Assembly: GCF_000836725.1 (NCBI RefSeq)
Contig: NZ_JXTH01000002.1
Location: 1-64,000 of the forward strand
DNA length: 64,000 bases
Reading direction: 5' to 3'
Source: Anoxybacillus thermarum
GTDB lineage: Bacteria > Bacillota > Bacilli > Bacillales > Anoxybacillaceae
In this document: positions 29,527-38,713 of the stretch, piece by piece
How the letters are laid out: the number at the start of each line of letters is the position of its first letter
Position numbering within the stretch: position 1 is the stretch's first letter
Program-made: the position numbers and the translations under genes
The notes under the pieces: generated by a model
Database searches by the model: none
The model's input: the letters and a program-made list of their open reading frames with translations, nothing else
Told to the model about the DNA's origin: nothing

Positions 29527-30051
29527 ATGATGGATCGTCTCTCATCATTGCGTACACAAAAACGGGCTTACGTGTACGGTGTTGTTGAACAAGTGAACGG
29601 CGAATGGGTGTTTTTTGACGAAGACGATGAAGCACATGAGTTTACAAGTTTGCCTGAGGAGGTTGAGCTTTTTCGCTTCGGTCAATGGGTAAAAGGATGG
29701 CTTGGTGAAGATGGGGACATTTATGTGACAGAACGGTATACATTAAAAAACGGTGATCGTCTTCGCTACATCAAACCGTTGTCGCACACATACGAACAAT
29801 GGCTGTCACAGCTACCCGACCACGCGTTTTTCCATTTTGTTCATTTAATTAACGAATGGAACTTTTCCGTATACGATTGTTTGTATTGTTATAACTATAT
29901 GTTATTTGCTGAAAAAGGGGTGAATTTTTTAATGTTTGATAATTCACTGGATATGTGCAACGTGCAACATTATTTTGACGACAAACAACATCGATTCGAA
30001 CTGACGTTGCAAACAGGAAAAAAAATCATTGGTGTCCAACTCGATCATTGA
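29527..30051 (+). CDS. yisN: DUF2777-like protein of unknown function (YisN-like)
   Basis: The 174-residue protein has no signal peptide or membrane helix. It is acidic and aromatic, with RAYVYGVVEQVNGEWVFFDE at the start, a central WLSQLPDHAFFHFVHLINEW and a conserved-looking SVYDCLYCYNYMLF followed by GVNFLMFDNS. I recognise this as resembling the DUF2777 family of bacilli, which includes B. subtilis YisN next to asnO; that match is from memory. GGAGGG precedes tandem ATG codons at 29527 and 29530. The gene is divergent from asnO, and its last seven bases overlap the convergent GGDEF-EAL gene. Confidence 0.7.
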   Translation: MMDRLSSLRTQKRAYVYGVVEQVNGEWVFFDEDDEAHEFTSLPEEVELFRFGQWVKGWLGEDGDIYVTERYTLKNGDRLRYIKPLSHTYEQWLSQLPDHAFFHFVHLINEWNFSVYDCLYCYNYMLFAEKGVNFLMFDNSLDMCNVQHYFDDKQHRFELTLQTGKKIIGVQLDH

Positions 30052-31991
30052 ATGATAGAATTGCTCCCTTGCAACACTTGTTTTTCAAATTGTTCCGCAG
30101 GAAGAGGTTTGAAAATGCCATACCCTTGCGCATAGTGACATTTTAATCGTTTCAACAATTTCATTTGTTCAGCCGTTTCAACACCTTCTGCGACAACTTT
30201 TAAGCGCAAACCATGCCCCATCGTAATAATCGATTTGACGATCGCAATGTCCGAACGATCTTTATGAAGTTGATAAATGAACGATCGGTCAATTTTCAAC
30301 GTATGAATCGGCAAATGTTTTAAATAGCTAAGCGATGAATAGCCTGTGCCAAAATCATCAATCGACACATGCACACCAAGCTGTTGAAGCTGCTTCATGA
30401 CGTGAATGCTGTAATACATGTTGCGCAACATCGAACTTTCCGTTAATTCCAAATGCAAACAATGTGCAGGAAGTTGTGACTGTTTGAGCGCTTGTTGCAC
30501 ATCTTCAAAAAACGTCGGATGTTGAAATTGCGTCGCTGAAACATTGACAGAAACAATGAATGAATCGAAGCCGAGATCGTGCCATGTTTTCGTTTGCATG
30601 CACGCTTCAATAAGCACCCATCGCCCGAGATCATGGATCAAACCAATTTCTTCTGCAATCGGAATGAACTCAAGCGGAGAAACAAGTCCGATTTTCGGAT
30701 GTTTCCAGCGCAACAGCGCTTCACTACCAATAACTTTTCCTGTCATTAAGTCCATAATCGGTTGATAGACGAGAAAACATTCGTTTTTTTCAAGCGCTTT
30801 TCGCAAATATCGCTCCAGCTCGACGCGATACATCACTTGCTCGTTCATTTTTGTGGCGTACAATTTTACGCCGTTGCCGCCTGTTTGTTTGGCGCGATTC
30901 ACCGCTGTATCCGCATTTTTTAATAGCGATTGGGCATCCACACCGTCCGCTGGATAAAAACTAATCCCAACGCTTGCCGTTAAAAAAAACTCTTTTTCTT
31001 CATACACAATCGGCACCGCAATATGTTGAAGCAACTTTTTCGTCCATTCAACGACCGTTTGCACATCCGTTTGCTCTGTTAGCAACAGGCTAAACTTATC
31101 CCCACCGAAGCGGCCTAAATGAGCCCCTCGGGGCAATACGTTTTTTATTCGTTCGGCTATTTGTTTTAATATTTCATCCCCACCATAATGGCCGATCGTA
31201 TCGTTCACGATTTTAAAACGATCCATATCTACAAACAATACAGCAAGCGTTTTACCTGTTTCTTTCGCTTGATCGATCGCTTGTTTTACGATGTTTGTAA
31301 ATTTCAATCGGTTTGGTAGCCCCGTATCGACATCGTGATAGGCGATATATTTCATATGCTCTTCCGCGCGCTTTTGTTCAGTAATGTCGCGACCGATGCC
31401 ATAAATGCCAACCTTTTTTCCGTCAACGATAATCGGAACGTTTTTAATTTGGAATAAATATACTTCTCCTGATTTCGATGGAATTTCTAAATTGTATTGT
31501 TGCACTTTTCCTTTTAACGCACGATAAAAATAGCGGCGCACGCGCGGAATATCTTCTTTTTTAATGTAGTGAAGCGAGTTTGTATGCAAAATTTCTTCTG
31601 CCTTATACCCGAACACTCGTTCAAACGCAGGATTGACGCTTGTAAAATTACCTTCTAAATCGGTGGAATATACAATGTCTGGATTATGTTCAAATAAAGA
31701 GCGGTAATATTGTTCCGATAGCTTCATTTTTTGACGCATCTCGTCCATATCCGCTCGACAGTCGTCAACAACGAGGGCACAAATGACTGCTTGTTCCGAT
31801 GCATCCCCAATCATCGGAAAAAGCTGTGCGTGGGGCAAATGATGATGCACGTACTGTTCGACTTGCATCCGAAACGAAGGGGAAAGCGAAGAAACAAAAA
31901 TCGTTAGCTGGTCGTACTCATATAAACGATAGTCGCCCACCCATCGTTCCAAATCCGCAAACGTGTGGCAAACCGTTTGAAATAATTTCAT
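30045..31991 (-). CDS. PAS-GGDEF-EAL protein, probable c-di-GMP phosphodiesterase
   Basis: The 648-residue cytoplasmic protein has a short N-terminal region, a PAS domain (YYRSLFEHNPDIVYSTDLEG, about residues 93-210), a GGDEF domain and a C-terminal EAL domain. The GGDEF signature reads RFGGDKF: the catalytic Glu is Lys, so cyclase activity is unlikely. The EAL domain looks intact, with SEALLRWKHP, NVSATQF, ELTESS, DDFGTGYSSL and KIDRSFI. It should therefore hydrolyse c-di-GMP under PAS control. The start ATG 31991 follows GGGAAAAGGGG closely; an upstream ATG at 32048 overlaps a -10 box and has no ribosome site. Confidence 0.88.
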   Translation of the reverse strand: MKLFQTVCHTFADLERWVGDYRLYEYDQLTIFVSSLSPSFRMQVEQYVHHHLPHAQLFPMIGDASEQAVICALVVDDCRADMDEMRQKMKLSEQYYRSLFEHNPDIVYSTDLEGNFTSVNPAFERVFGYKAEEILHTNSLHYIKKEDIPRVRRYFYRALKGKVQQYNLEIPSKSGEVYLFQIKNVPIIVDGKKVGIYGIGRDITEQKRAEEHMKYIAYHDVDTGLPNRLKFTNIVKQAIDQAKETGKTLAVLFVDMDRFKIVNDTIGHYGGDEILKQIAERIKNVLPRGAHLGRFGGDKFSLLLTEQTDVQTVVEWTKKLLQHIAVPIVYEEKEFFLTASVGISFYPADGVDAQSLLKNADTAVNRAKQTGGNGVKLYATKMNEQVMYRVELERYLRKALEKNECFLVYQPIMDLMTGKVIGSEALLRWKHPKIGLVSPLEFIPIAEEIGLIHDLGRWVLIEACMQTKTWHDLGFDSFIVSVNVSATQFQHPTFFEDVQQALKQSQLPAHCLHLELTESSMLRNMYYSIHVMKQLQQLGVHVSIDDFGTGYSSLSYLKHLPIHTLKIDRSFIYQLHKDRSDIAIVKSIITMGHGLRLKVVAEGVETAEQMKLLKRLKCHYAQGYGIFKPLPAEQFEKQVLQGSNSIIQ

Positions 31992-32046
31992 CCCCTTTTC
32001 CCACTCTTTCTTTCTCTTTATATTTTCACAATTATCAATTAATTTC

Positions 32047-32052
32047 ATTATA
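32047..32052 (-). promoter_or_regulatory. Candidate -10 box upstream of the GGDEF-EAL gene
   Basis: TATAAT on the minus strand lies 56 bases before the chosen start codon at 31991. The -35 region is weak. Its position supports the downstream start, since an ATG at 32048 would lie inside the promoter. Confidence 0.4.
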
Positions 32053-32102
32053 GCACATTTCCATATGGTAGAAAAAGATAAAAGTTGGCGAATATGCCAA
32101 CT

Positions 32103-32459
32103 TTACGAAAAGAAAGAAAAGCCAAATGGTAGTTTAAATCCGAGATATAGCACGATCACAAACGCAACAATGAACTGGAGCCAAAGGACGTTCGTGTTTT
32201 TTCCTTTTGCCGTCCGAACGAGAATCATTTCCATCACTCCAACGACCCATAAGCCGACAATCACTTTCACGATATAAAGGAACGGAAATGAAGACATGCT
32301 ATGTAAAATCCAAGCGCCTGTCGCAATAATTAAAATGTAAAATAAGCGCAATGACATGTGTACCATTTTTGTTTTTTCATGTCCTTTTGCTTGAAACGCA
32401 ATCGCAACGACAAATAAAATAAGCGCAACAACCCACGATGTAATATGTGCATGTGTCAT
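32103..32459 (-). CDS. yisL: YisL-family membrane protein (DUF1516)
   Basis: The 118-residue protein has four hydrophobic segments and almost no soluble part, starting MTHAHITSWVVALILF and containing MSLRLFYILIIATGAWIL. This matches the YisL/UPF0344 family of bacilli, whose function is unknown. AAGGAG stands before ATG 32459. It lies between the yisN/asnO and yisK equivalents, as in B. subtilis, except that rocD has been inserted next to it. Confidence 0.82.
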   Translation of the reverse strand: MTHAHITSWVVALILFVVAIAFQAKGHEKTKMVHMSLRLFYILIIATGAWILHSMSSFPFLYIVKVIVGLWVVGVMEMILVRTAKGKNTNVLWLQFIVAFVIVLYLGFKLPFGFSFFS

Positions 32460-32608
32460 AAGTATGCTCCTTTCCCACAATTTCATATATGCTAATCATA
32501 ACACGTCTGTATGCCATTTGAAAAAGAAAACGCTCACCTTTTCTATTTACTTTCTATATTCACTTCAAGTATGTTATATATGTGACGATCGAAATAGGAG
32601 GGAATGAC

Positions 32609-33799
32609 GTGAAAACAGCACAAATCATTGAACTAACAGAAAAATACGGCGCAAACAACTATCATCCACTACCAGTTGTTTTATCAAAAGGCGAAGGTGT
32701 ATGGGTAGAAGATCCAGAAGGGAATCGTTATATGGATATGTTAAGCGCTTACTCCGCGGTGAACCAAGGACATCGCCATCCGCGCATCGTCCAAGCGCTT
32801 ATTGAACAAGCAAATAAAATTACATTAACATCACGAGCATTCCATAACGACCAACTCGGTCCATGGTATGAAAAAGTCGCGAAATTAACGAAAAAAGAGA
32901 TGGTTTTACCGATGAACACAGGGGCGGAAGCGGTAGAAACAGCCGTTAAAGCGGCACGCCGCTGGGCGTATGACGTGAAAGGCGTTCGTCCCGATCAAGC
33001 GGAAATTATCGTTTGTGAAGATAACTTCCACGGTCGGACGATGACAGCTGTATCGATGTCATCAAACCCAGAGTACAAACGTGGATTCGGCCCAATGCTT
33101 CCGGGCATTAAAGTTATTCCGTTCGGAGATGTTGAAGCGCTCAAGCAAGCAATTACACCAAATACAGCAGCGTTTATTTTCGAACCAATTCAAGGGGAAG
33201 CAGGCATTAACATTCCACCAGAAGGATTTTTAAAAGCAGCATATGACGTATGTAAACAACATAACGTGCTGTACATCGCTGACGAAATTCAATCCGGTCT
33301 TGGCCGTTCTGGTAAAATGTTTGCGTGCGATTGGGAAGAAGTAGAGCCAGATATGTACATTCTCGGTAAAGCGCTCGGTGGCGGCGTATTTCCAATTTCA
33401 TGCGTTGCCGCAAACAAAGATATTCTCGGCGTATTTAATCCGGGATCGCACGGATCGACGTTCGGTGGAAATCCGCTTGCTTGCGCTGTTTCGATTGCTG
33501 CGCTTGATGTAATCGTTGAAGAAAAATTGCCAGAGCGCTCATTTGAGCTCGGTGAATATTTCCAACAAAAATTACGCGAAATCAACCATCCAGACATTAA
33601 AGAAGTGCGTGGGAGAGGATTATTTATCGGCGTTGAACTGCATGTTGCTGCACGCCCATATTGTGAAAAGCTACAACAAGAAGGGCTATTATGTAAAGAA
33701 ACGCATGATACAGTCATCCGCTTCGCTCCGCCGCTCGTCATTACAAAAGAAGAGCTCGACTGGGCCATAGAAAAAGTGAAAAAAGTATTTGAACAGTAA
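32609..33799 (+). CDS. rocD: Ornithine aminotransferase
   Basis: The enzyme moves the delta-amino group of ornithine to 2-oxoglutarate, giving glutamate-semialdehyde for proline or glutamate. The 396-residue class III PLP protein has [18 protein letters not shown] at the start, [25 protein letters not shown], the aspartate in [11 protein letters not shown] that binds the pyridine nitrogen, and the PLP lysine in [13 protein letters not shown]. The GTG start at 32609 has GGAGGG six bases upstream; the earlier in-frame GTG has none. It is a single-gene unit ended by a strong terminator, and it is not in this place in B. subtilis. Confidence 0.93.
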   Translation: MKTAQIIELTEKYGANNYHPLPVVLSKGEGVWVEDPEGNRYMDMLSAYSAVNQGHRHPRIVQALIEQANKITLTSRAFHNDQLGPWYEKVAKLTKKEMVLPMNTGAEAVETAVKAARRWAYDVKGVRPDQAEIIVCEDNFHGRTMTAVSMSSNPEYKRGFGPMLPGIKVIPFGDVEALKQAITPNTAAFIFEPIQGEAGINIPPEGFLKAAYDVCKQHNVLYIADEIQSGLGRSGKMFACDWEEVEPDMYILGKALGGGVFPISCVAANKDILGVFNPGSHGSTFGGNPLACAVSIAALDVIVEEKLPERSFELGEYFQQKLREINHPDIKEVRGRGLFIGVELHVAARPYCEKLQQEGLLCKETHDTVIRFAPPLVITKEELDWAIEKVKKVFEQ

Positions 33800-33822
33800 A
33801 AAGCTGGGGGTTCCCAGCTTTT
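33799..33822. terminator. Bidirectional terminator between rocD and the FAH gene
   Basis: AAGCTGGG / CCCAGCTT (33801-33820) form a stem with a 4-base loop, flanked by A residues on the left and T residues on the right. It can end rocD on the plus strand and the convergent FAH-family gene on the minus strand. Confidence 0.85.
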
Positions 33823-34685
33823 TATTTTACTACATTCCGTAGCGTCCCTATTTGATCAATTGTAATTTCAATCACATCCCCCGACTGTAAAAAGCGCGGT
33901 GGATTCATTCCTTTTCCAACACCAGCTGGCGTTCCTGTCGCAATTACATCCCCCGGCTCTAACGTCATCCCTTTCGACAACGTCGCAATGATTGTTGGAA
34001 TGTCGAAAATAAATTGCGCTGTCGTTGCCGATTGTCTCACTTCGCCATTTACTTTCGTTTCAATATGTAACGCATGCGGATGAGCGATCGCTGACCGATG
34101 AACGATCCACGGCCCCATCGGACATGACGTATCTAAGCTTTTGCCAAGCAAATATTGTTTATGCCTTTCTTGTAAATCACGCGCAGTCACATCGTTTACG
34201 ATCGTATAACCAAACACGTAATCAAGCGACTGTTCTTTCGGAATGGCTTTTCCCTTCTTCCCAATCACAATCGCAAGTTCCCCTTCATAATCTAGCTGAT
34301 CGGTCACATCCGCATGGCGTAAAATCGGTGCCTCATGTCCGATCACTGTCGTTGGCGCTTTCGAAAATACAATCATATTTTCGCGATCCGCTACGCCTCC
34401 CATTTCTTGCGCATGATCGGCATAATTTTTTCCGATGCAAAAAATGTTTTTTGTCGGACGTGGAATCGGCGCAAGCAACTGCACATCGTGAAGATCGTAC
34501 GTCCACTCTGGCTGTACGCGTTCAAGCACACGCTCCACTTTTTCAATAAACGATGCGCCAAGTTCGATGCATTCGATCATCGTATTTGGTATTGTTTCAT
34601 CTGCTTTCGATAAATGAACGACCTTTTGCTCGTGTACAACCCCGACAAACACATCCGATCGCGCGTATGCTGTCACAAATTTCAT
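33822..34685 (-). CDS. yisK: Fumarylacetoacetate hydrolase-family protein (YisK-like)
   Basis: The 287-residue protein has the FAH fold core: NIFCIGKNYADHAQEM, the metal-binding LDYEGELAIVIGKKG with its Glu-x-Glu, and VFGYTIVNDVTARDLQ, GKSLDTSCPMGPW and GDVIATGTPAGVG. Family members decarboxylate or hydrolyse 2-oxo acids using a divalent metal; YisK of B. subtilis has been reported as an oxaloacetate decarboxylase. AGAGGGG precedes ATG 34685. It keeps the yisI-yisK order of B. subtilis. The precise substrate cannot be read from sequence. Confidence 0.86.
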   Translation of the reverse strand: MKFVTAYARSDVFVGVVHEQKVVHLSKADETIPNTMIECIELGASFIEKVERVLERVQPEWTYDLHDVQLLAPIPRPTKNIFCIGKNYADHAQEMGGVADRENMIVFSKAPTTVIGHEAPILRHADVTDQLDYEGELAIVIGKKGKAIPKEQSLDYVFGYTIVNDVTARDLQERHKQYLLGKSLDTSCPMGPWIVHRSAIAHPHALHIETKVNGEVRQSATTAQFIFDIPTIIATLSKGMTLEPGDVIATGTPAGVGKGMNPPRFLQSGDVIEITIDQIGTLRNVVK

Positions 34686-34869
34686 TTTCCATCCCCTCTT
34701 TCGTATGATCGAACATGACTATTTTCTCTTTTTTACACGTAAATTCCTTTGTAAAAAATTATTTTTTGGCACATTATACTATTTCCTTTTTCTTCAGAAT
34801 ATGTATAATAGTTTATACGTACAGTCATTTACAGACTGTTAACGAAAATGAAAAATGTTGGTGAATTTT

Positions 34870-35049
34870 ATGTCTCTTTCCCTCATCGAAAAGAAAAGAC
34901 GACAATTAATTGAATTGGCGCAAATGTACGGTTTTTCTGCGAAAGAAACGATCCAATGCAGTCAAGAGCTCGATGAATTGTTAAACAAACATTTAAAGGA
35001 AGCCGTGCTTTTCCATAAAGAAAAAGAGGACAAGCCTTGTACGACATGA
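34870..35049 (+). CDS. yisI: Spo0E-like sporulation phosphatase (YisI-like)
   Basis: Spo0E-family proteins remove phosphate from Spo0A~P and delay sporulation. This 59-residue protein has two predicted helices and the family signature SQELDELLNKHL, with the SxxxD motif. The start ATG 34870 has GGTG before it; the first ATG at 34855 has none clearly, so the start is uncertain by five codons. It is divergent from yisK and convergent with a DUF418 gene, with a terminator sitting on its own last codons. Confidence 0.82.
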   Translation: MSLSLIEKKRRQLIELAQMYGFSAKETIQCSQELDELLNKHLKEAVLFHKEKEDKPCTT

Positions 35050-35074
35050 TCTGCTCATGTCGCTTTCTTTTTTC
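35042..35074 (+). terminator. Terminator of yisI overlapping both convergent 3' ends
   Basis: CGACATGA / TCATGTCG form an 8-bp stem with a 5-base loop, followed by CTTTCTTTTTT. The left arm lies in the last codons of yisI and the right arm in the end of the DUF418 gene. Confidence 0.75.
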
Positions 35075-36164
35075 CGTACGTCATCCATCGCCATACTCGT
35101 TCCATCGGCCCGATGCGATATGTTTTCAACCACCAATGGCTCCATACGACTTGAATGACATACACGATACATGCGACAGCGAGCGCTTGTTTTGGTGTTG
35201 CTTTTCCATACCATCCGAAGCCATATGAATAAAACAATGTCGTACAAATGATCGATTGCGTCAAATAATTTGTTAACGCCATTTTGCCAACAGGAGCAAA
35301 AACATGAACGACTTGCGATGCCAGAAGCGAAAACGCAGTAAAATAAAACAAAGCAAGCGCAGGCCCTCCAATCATATCTTGCGCATACGTTGTCACAATA
35401 TTTTTTTCGACATAAGGCAACATTTTAAAAATGACGCCGACAACGAATGAACCGATGCACCACCTGTTTATCGTTGCACGATTTATGTTGATGTCATGAA
35501 ACCATTTTTCTTTTGCGATATATGCCCCAAATAAAAAAAACGGTAAAATCGTTAAAATAAAAATGAATGCTTCTGTAAACGAGTTAACGTACAACCAATC
35601 ATACGCCCGCTGCATAAAAATTTGTTCCCATGTCCCTTGTTGGTAGTTCGCCACAGCTTGCTTCGCTAACGTCGGCTCGGAAAAATCGACGTCGCCATAT
35701 TGTTTCCACATCACCCACATCAAAATCGTTGAACCGCCAGCCCAACCGCCCCAAAGCGAAAGCGCCCAACGACGCAACGTCTTTGCGCTTGCCTGAAAAA
35801 ACGGAAAAAGAAACAGCCCAACGATCGCATAACCGATTAAAATATCGCCATGCCAAATGAAAAACGCATGAAACATCCCAAATAACAACAACGCAAACAA
35901 GCGGCGTAAAAAAGTGATCCGGAATTTCTCGCCACCTTTGTCGAGCATGATCCATGCTCCCCAGCCGAACAACATCGAAAAAAGCGGATAAAAGCTCGCT
36001 TGTGCAAATATATCAACAAATGCAAGCAGGAAGCGATCAATCCCATCTTTCGCAAACACCGCGGCATCGACATACATCGTCGGAAGTGAAAAATCAAGAA
36101 CGTTCACAAGCAAAATGCCAAACAACGCAAAACCGCGCACCGCATCAATCATTGAAATACGCAT
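35055..36164 (-). CDS. DUF418-family membrane protein
   Basis: The 369-residue protein has about nine to ten membrane segments and the N-terminal signature SMIDAVRGFALFGILLVNV, typical of DUF418 proteins such as YeiB and YxaH. The last third has GKMALTNYLTQSIICT and LFYSYGFGWYG, the hallmark of the domain. The fold is related to membrane acyltransferases; the function is unknown. AAGGAGGGAG precedes ATG 36164, which I prefer to upstream in-frame starts. It stands alone between yisI and an acyl-CoA ligase gene. Confidence 0.85.
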   Translation of the reverse strand: MRISMIDAVRGFALFGILLVNVLDFSLPTMYVDAAVFAKDGIDRFLLAFVDIFAQASFYPLFSMLFGWGAWIMLDKGGEKFRITFLRRLFALLLFGMFHAFFIWHGDILIGYAIVGLFLFPFFQASAKTLRRWALSLWGGWAGGSTILMWVMWKQYGDVDFSEPTLAKQAVANYQQGTWEQIFMQRAYDWLYVNSFTEAFIFILTILPFFLFGAYIAKEKWFHDININRATINRWCIGSFVVGVIFKMLPYVEKNIVTTYAQDMIGGPALALFYFTAFSLLASQVVHVFAPVGKMALTNYLTQSIICTTLFYSYGFGWYGKATPKQALAVACIVYVIQVVWSHWWLKTYRIGPMERVWRWMTYGKKKAT

Positions 36165-36197
36165 AATCTCCCTCCTTTTCCATTTCAGCTTAAAGAA

Positions 36198-36229
36198 AAG
36201 AAAGACCGCTGTCAATCGACAACGGCTCT
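36198..36229 (-). terminator. Probable terminator after the acyl-CoA ligase gene
   Basis: On the minus strand a stem of about nine pairs with wobble pairs (centred on a 4-base loop at 36214-36217) is followed by a T-rich tract with interrupting C. It lies just after the ligase stop codon. Confidence 0.5.
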
Positions 36230-36235
36230 TCCTTA

Positions 36236-37828
36236 TTAATTCACATATCTCCCTATCTTCCCTATTGATTGCCAATATTCGTTACGCAAATGTACTTTTT
36301 GTATTTTTCCTGATGCGGTTTTTGGCAATTCTTGAACGAATGTGACACCGGTAATGGCTTTAAAATGGGCAAGCTTTTCGCGTGAAAAGGCGATCAACTC
36401 TTGTTCGGTCACTTCTTTTCCTGGACGGACGACGACGAATGCATGCGGGGTTTCGCCCCATTTTTCATGCGGAACAGCAATCACTGCCGCTTCTAACACC
36501 GCTGGATGCTCGTACAACACCCCTTCCACTTCAATCGATGAAATGTTTTCCCCACCGCTAATAATAATATCTTTTTTCCGATCAACGATGTCGATGTTGC
36601 CATATGCATCGACAGTCGCCATATCTCCTGTATGAAGCCAGCCGTTACGAATCGTTTCCATTGTCGCTTCTGGATTTTTCCAATATCCTGCCATTACGCC
36701 GTTGCTGCGCACAATGACTTCTCCGATCGACTTTCCGTCGCGTGGCACTTCTTCCCCATGCTCATTGACGACTTTCACTTCGCAGCCAATCATCGCATAA
36801 CCTGCTTTCGCTTTCATGCGATATTGATCGCTAAGCGGCAAATGTTGCAAATGTGAACGGACGGTAGAAACCGTGCTTAATGGCGATGATTCCGTCATGC
36901 CGTACACTTGAATAAACTCCCAACCTAATTCTTTTTCAACGCGCGTGACAAATGCTGGCGGCGGAGCAGAACCTGCAATGACGACACGCACATCATGCTC
37001 AATTGTCGGCACGTGTTGCTCATAATATTGCAACAACGTATTTAACACCGTTGGCGCCATATGCATAACGGTCACTTTATATTTATTGACGTATTCGAAA
37101 ATGACTTCAGGAATCGCTTTACGCAAGCAAACGTGCGTCGCTCCGTTCGCTGTATAGTAAAACGGCGCCCCCCATCCGTTTACGTGGAACATCGGCAAAA
37201 TATGCAAATATACATCTCGGTCCGACACGCGCAAATGGTGCATCGTACTTAACGCATGCAAATAGTTGTTGCGATGTGTCAACATCACCCCTTTTGGATT
37301 TCCTGTCGTTCCGCTCGTATATAACAAGCTACATACGTCGTTTTCATCGATATCCGGACGAGCAAACGGCTCTGTCGTATATTGGGCAAGCCATGTATCG
37401 TAAGCGATTTCAGCAATGTCGTCCGTTTTGCCGTGCACGATGATATGCTCAACTGTTTGCAACTCGTTTTTAACTGGCGCAATTAAATGATACAACTCCG
37501 CATCAACAAACAACACTTTACTTTCGCTATGGTTTAAAATGAATACGTAATCGTCTGGCTTTAAACGAATGTTTAACGGTACCATGATCGCCCCTGTTTG
37601 AAACACCCCATAAAACCCTTCAAGCATTTCTAACGTATTTGGAGCTAAATAAGCGACACGATCTCCTTTTTTCACTCCTATATCGCTTAACCCGTGCGAC
37701 AATTGGTTCACACGTTCATACAGCTCGCGATACGTCAACGATTTTTCTTCGCTAATGACGCCGACTTTATCCCCATAAAGCGATACGGCGCGATCTAAAA
37801 AATGCGTTAATACTAATGGCACATTCAT
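36236..37828 (-). CDS. Medium/long-chain acyl-CoA ligase (AMP-forming)
   Basis: The 530-residue protein belongs to the acyl-adenylate-forming family and makes acyl-CoA from a fatty acid, ATP and CoA. The P-loop is [20 protein letters not shown], with VYGMTESSP, WLHTGDMA, DRKKDIIISGGENISS and the C-terminal catalytic lysine in TASGKIQK. It resembles AlkK/YngI-type medium-chain ligases, but the chain length is not certain from sequence. The start ATG 37828 has GGGGGA upstream, and the frame begins two codons earlier at a TTG without spacing. No partner genes are adjacent. Confidence 0.85.
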   Translation of the reverse strand: MNVPLVLTHFLDRAVSLYGDKVGVISEEKSLTYRELYERVNQLSHGLSDIGVKKGDRVAYLAPNTLEMLEGFYGVFQTGAIMVPLNIRLKPDDYVFILNHSESKVLFVDAELYHLIAPVKNELQTVEHIIVHGKTDDIAEIAYDTWLAQYTTEPFARPDIDENDVCSLLYTSGTTGNPKGVMLTHRNNYLHALSTMHHLRVSDRDVYLHILPMFHVNGWGAPFYYTANGATHVCLRKAIPEVIFEYVNKYKVTVMHMAPTVLNTLLQYYEQHVPTIEHDVRVVIAGSAPPPAFVTRVEKELGWEFIQVYGMTESSPLSTVSTVRSHLQHLPLSDQYRMKAKAGYAMIGCEVKVVNEHGEEVPRDGKSIGEVIVRSNGVMAGYWKNPEATMETIRNGWLHTGDMATVDAYGNIDIVDRKKDIIISGGENISSIEVEGVLYEHPAVLEAAVIAVPHEKWGETPHAFVVVRPGKEVTEQELIAFSREKLAHFKAITGVTFVQELPKTASGKIQKVHLRNEYWQSIGKIGRYVN

Positions 37829-37903
37829 CCCCAATCCCCCTATTTTTATCTAAAAATTATCATTTTTCAGAAATATTATAACATATCTTTCTTTTTGTGG
37901 AGC

Positions 37904-37931
37904 ACATTTCTTTCATTGTTTTCATATGATT
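37904..37931 (+). promoter_or_regulatory. Probable sigma-K promoter of the gerP operon
   Basis: AC (37904-37905) and CATATGATT (37923-37931) are spaced 17 bases apart and fit the sigma-K pattern (AC, then CATANNNTA) with one mismatch. It lies 36 bases before the first gerP gene. Mother-cell sigma-K expression is established for gerP in B. subtilis. Confidence 0.6.
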
Positions 37932-37966
37932 GGGTAAGGGAAAGAATGAGAGAAAGGACGATGGCT

Positions 37967-38191
37967 ATGCCTTCCTATATCGCAGGTCCGATTAAAATTA
38001 CGAACGTCAGTAGCGACGCGACCGTCAATTTCGGCGATACGTTACAAATCGCACCAAAAAGTTCATCTAAATCGCTAGCCGGCGCTGGCGGTGGAAATAC
38101 AGGAGACTTTTTACAAACAAATACGTTCATCAGCTTTACAAATACAATCGATCCAGACATCGCCGATGGCAACGTAAAAAGCAAGGGATAG
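37967..38191 (+). CDS. GerPA/GerPF-family spore germination protein, extra copy
   Basis: The 74-residue protein starts MPSYIAGPIKITNVSSDATV and has NFGDTLQIAPKSSSKSLAGAG followed by GGNTGDFLQTN, the same plan as GerPA and GerPF. GerP proteins sit in the inner spore coat and let germinants reach their receptors. The usual operon has six genes; this is a seventh, ahead of gerPA. ATG 37967 has AAAGGA eight bases upstream; an ATG six bases earlier lies too near the site. Confidence 0.82.
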   Translation: MPSYIAGPIKITNVSSDATVNFGDTLQIAPKSSSKSLAGAGGGNTGDFLQTNTFISFTNTIDPDIADGNVKSKG

Positions 38192-38194
38192 CCG

Positions 38195-38416
38195 ATGCCT
38201 GCCATTGTTGGAGCAGTCCAAATTAACAGCATCGGAAGCGGCGGCGTGTTTCATATCGGTGATGTATTTGCTATCTCCCCATACAGCGTAGCTAAAACGT
38301 TTGCTGGTGCTGGTTCATTTAATACAGGAGATGGCTTGCATATTTATAACCAGTATAGCAACACGAATACGAACGACCGTGATATTGCCGATAGCAATAT
38401 TACAGGAAACGCCTAG
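38195..38416 (+). CDS. gerPA: Spore germination protein GerPA
   Basis: The 73-residue protein has MPAIVGAVQINSIGSGGVFHI, GDVFAISPYSVAKTFAGAG and NTGDGLHIYNQYSNTNTNDRD, the conserved GerPA/PF pattern. It is placed directly upstream of gerPB, the position of gerPA, and three bases after the preceding paralogue. Sequence alone does not separate PA from PF sharply, so the letter is by position. Confidence 0.82.
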   Translation: MPAIVGAVQINSIGSGGVFHIGDVFAISPYSVAKTFAGAGSFNTGDGLHIYNQYSNTNTNDRDIADSNITGNA

Positions 38417-38428
38417 CGAGGTGGAAGA

Positions 38429-38641
38429 ATGAACTTTTATATTCAACAAACGATTTCCATTCATCAATTAAAAATCGGCTCGCTCACGAACTCATCCGTC
38501 CTTCAAATCGGAACGACTGGAAAGGTACAACCGCTCGCCACATTAAGTAATACGGGACAATTTACCGAACCTGCTCCAGAAGCAAAAATTAATATTCAAG
38601 GGGAAGAAGGACCGTTCGTTCCGCTTCAATCTCCTGTATAA
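38429..38641 (+). CDS. gerPB: Spore germination protein GerPB
   Basis: The 70-residue protein starts MNFYIQQTISIHQLKIGSLT and has SSVLQIGTTGKVQPLATLSNTG, matching GerPB. GAGGTGG precedes ATG 38429. It is thought to be part of the coat channel that lets germinants pass. Confidence 0.85.
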   Translation: MNFYIQQTISIHQLKIGSLTNSSVLQIGTTGKVQPLATLSNTGQFTEPAPEAKINIQGEEGPFVPLQSPV

Positions 38642-38713
38642 AACAGTGCTACTTCTTTTTGCTCGGCCATAAACTAGAAAATAAAAGGGCCGAAAAAGAA
38701 GGAGGCATCCCTC

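Noticed and set aside
33289-33768. Antisense frame of 159 codons inside rocD
   Set aside because: Its product is Ser/Thr/Pro-rich with no known features and no ribosome site; it mirrors rocD codons.
34766-34785. Possible sigma-L (-24/-12) promoter with TTGGCAC before yisI
   Set aside because: The -24 half is present but the -12 half TTGC is missing at the needed distance.
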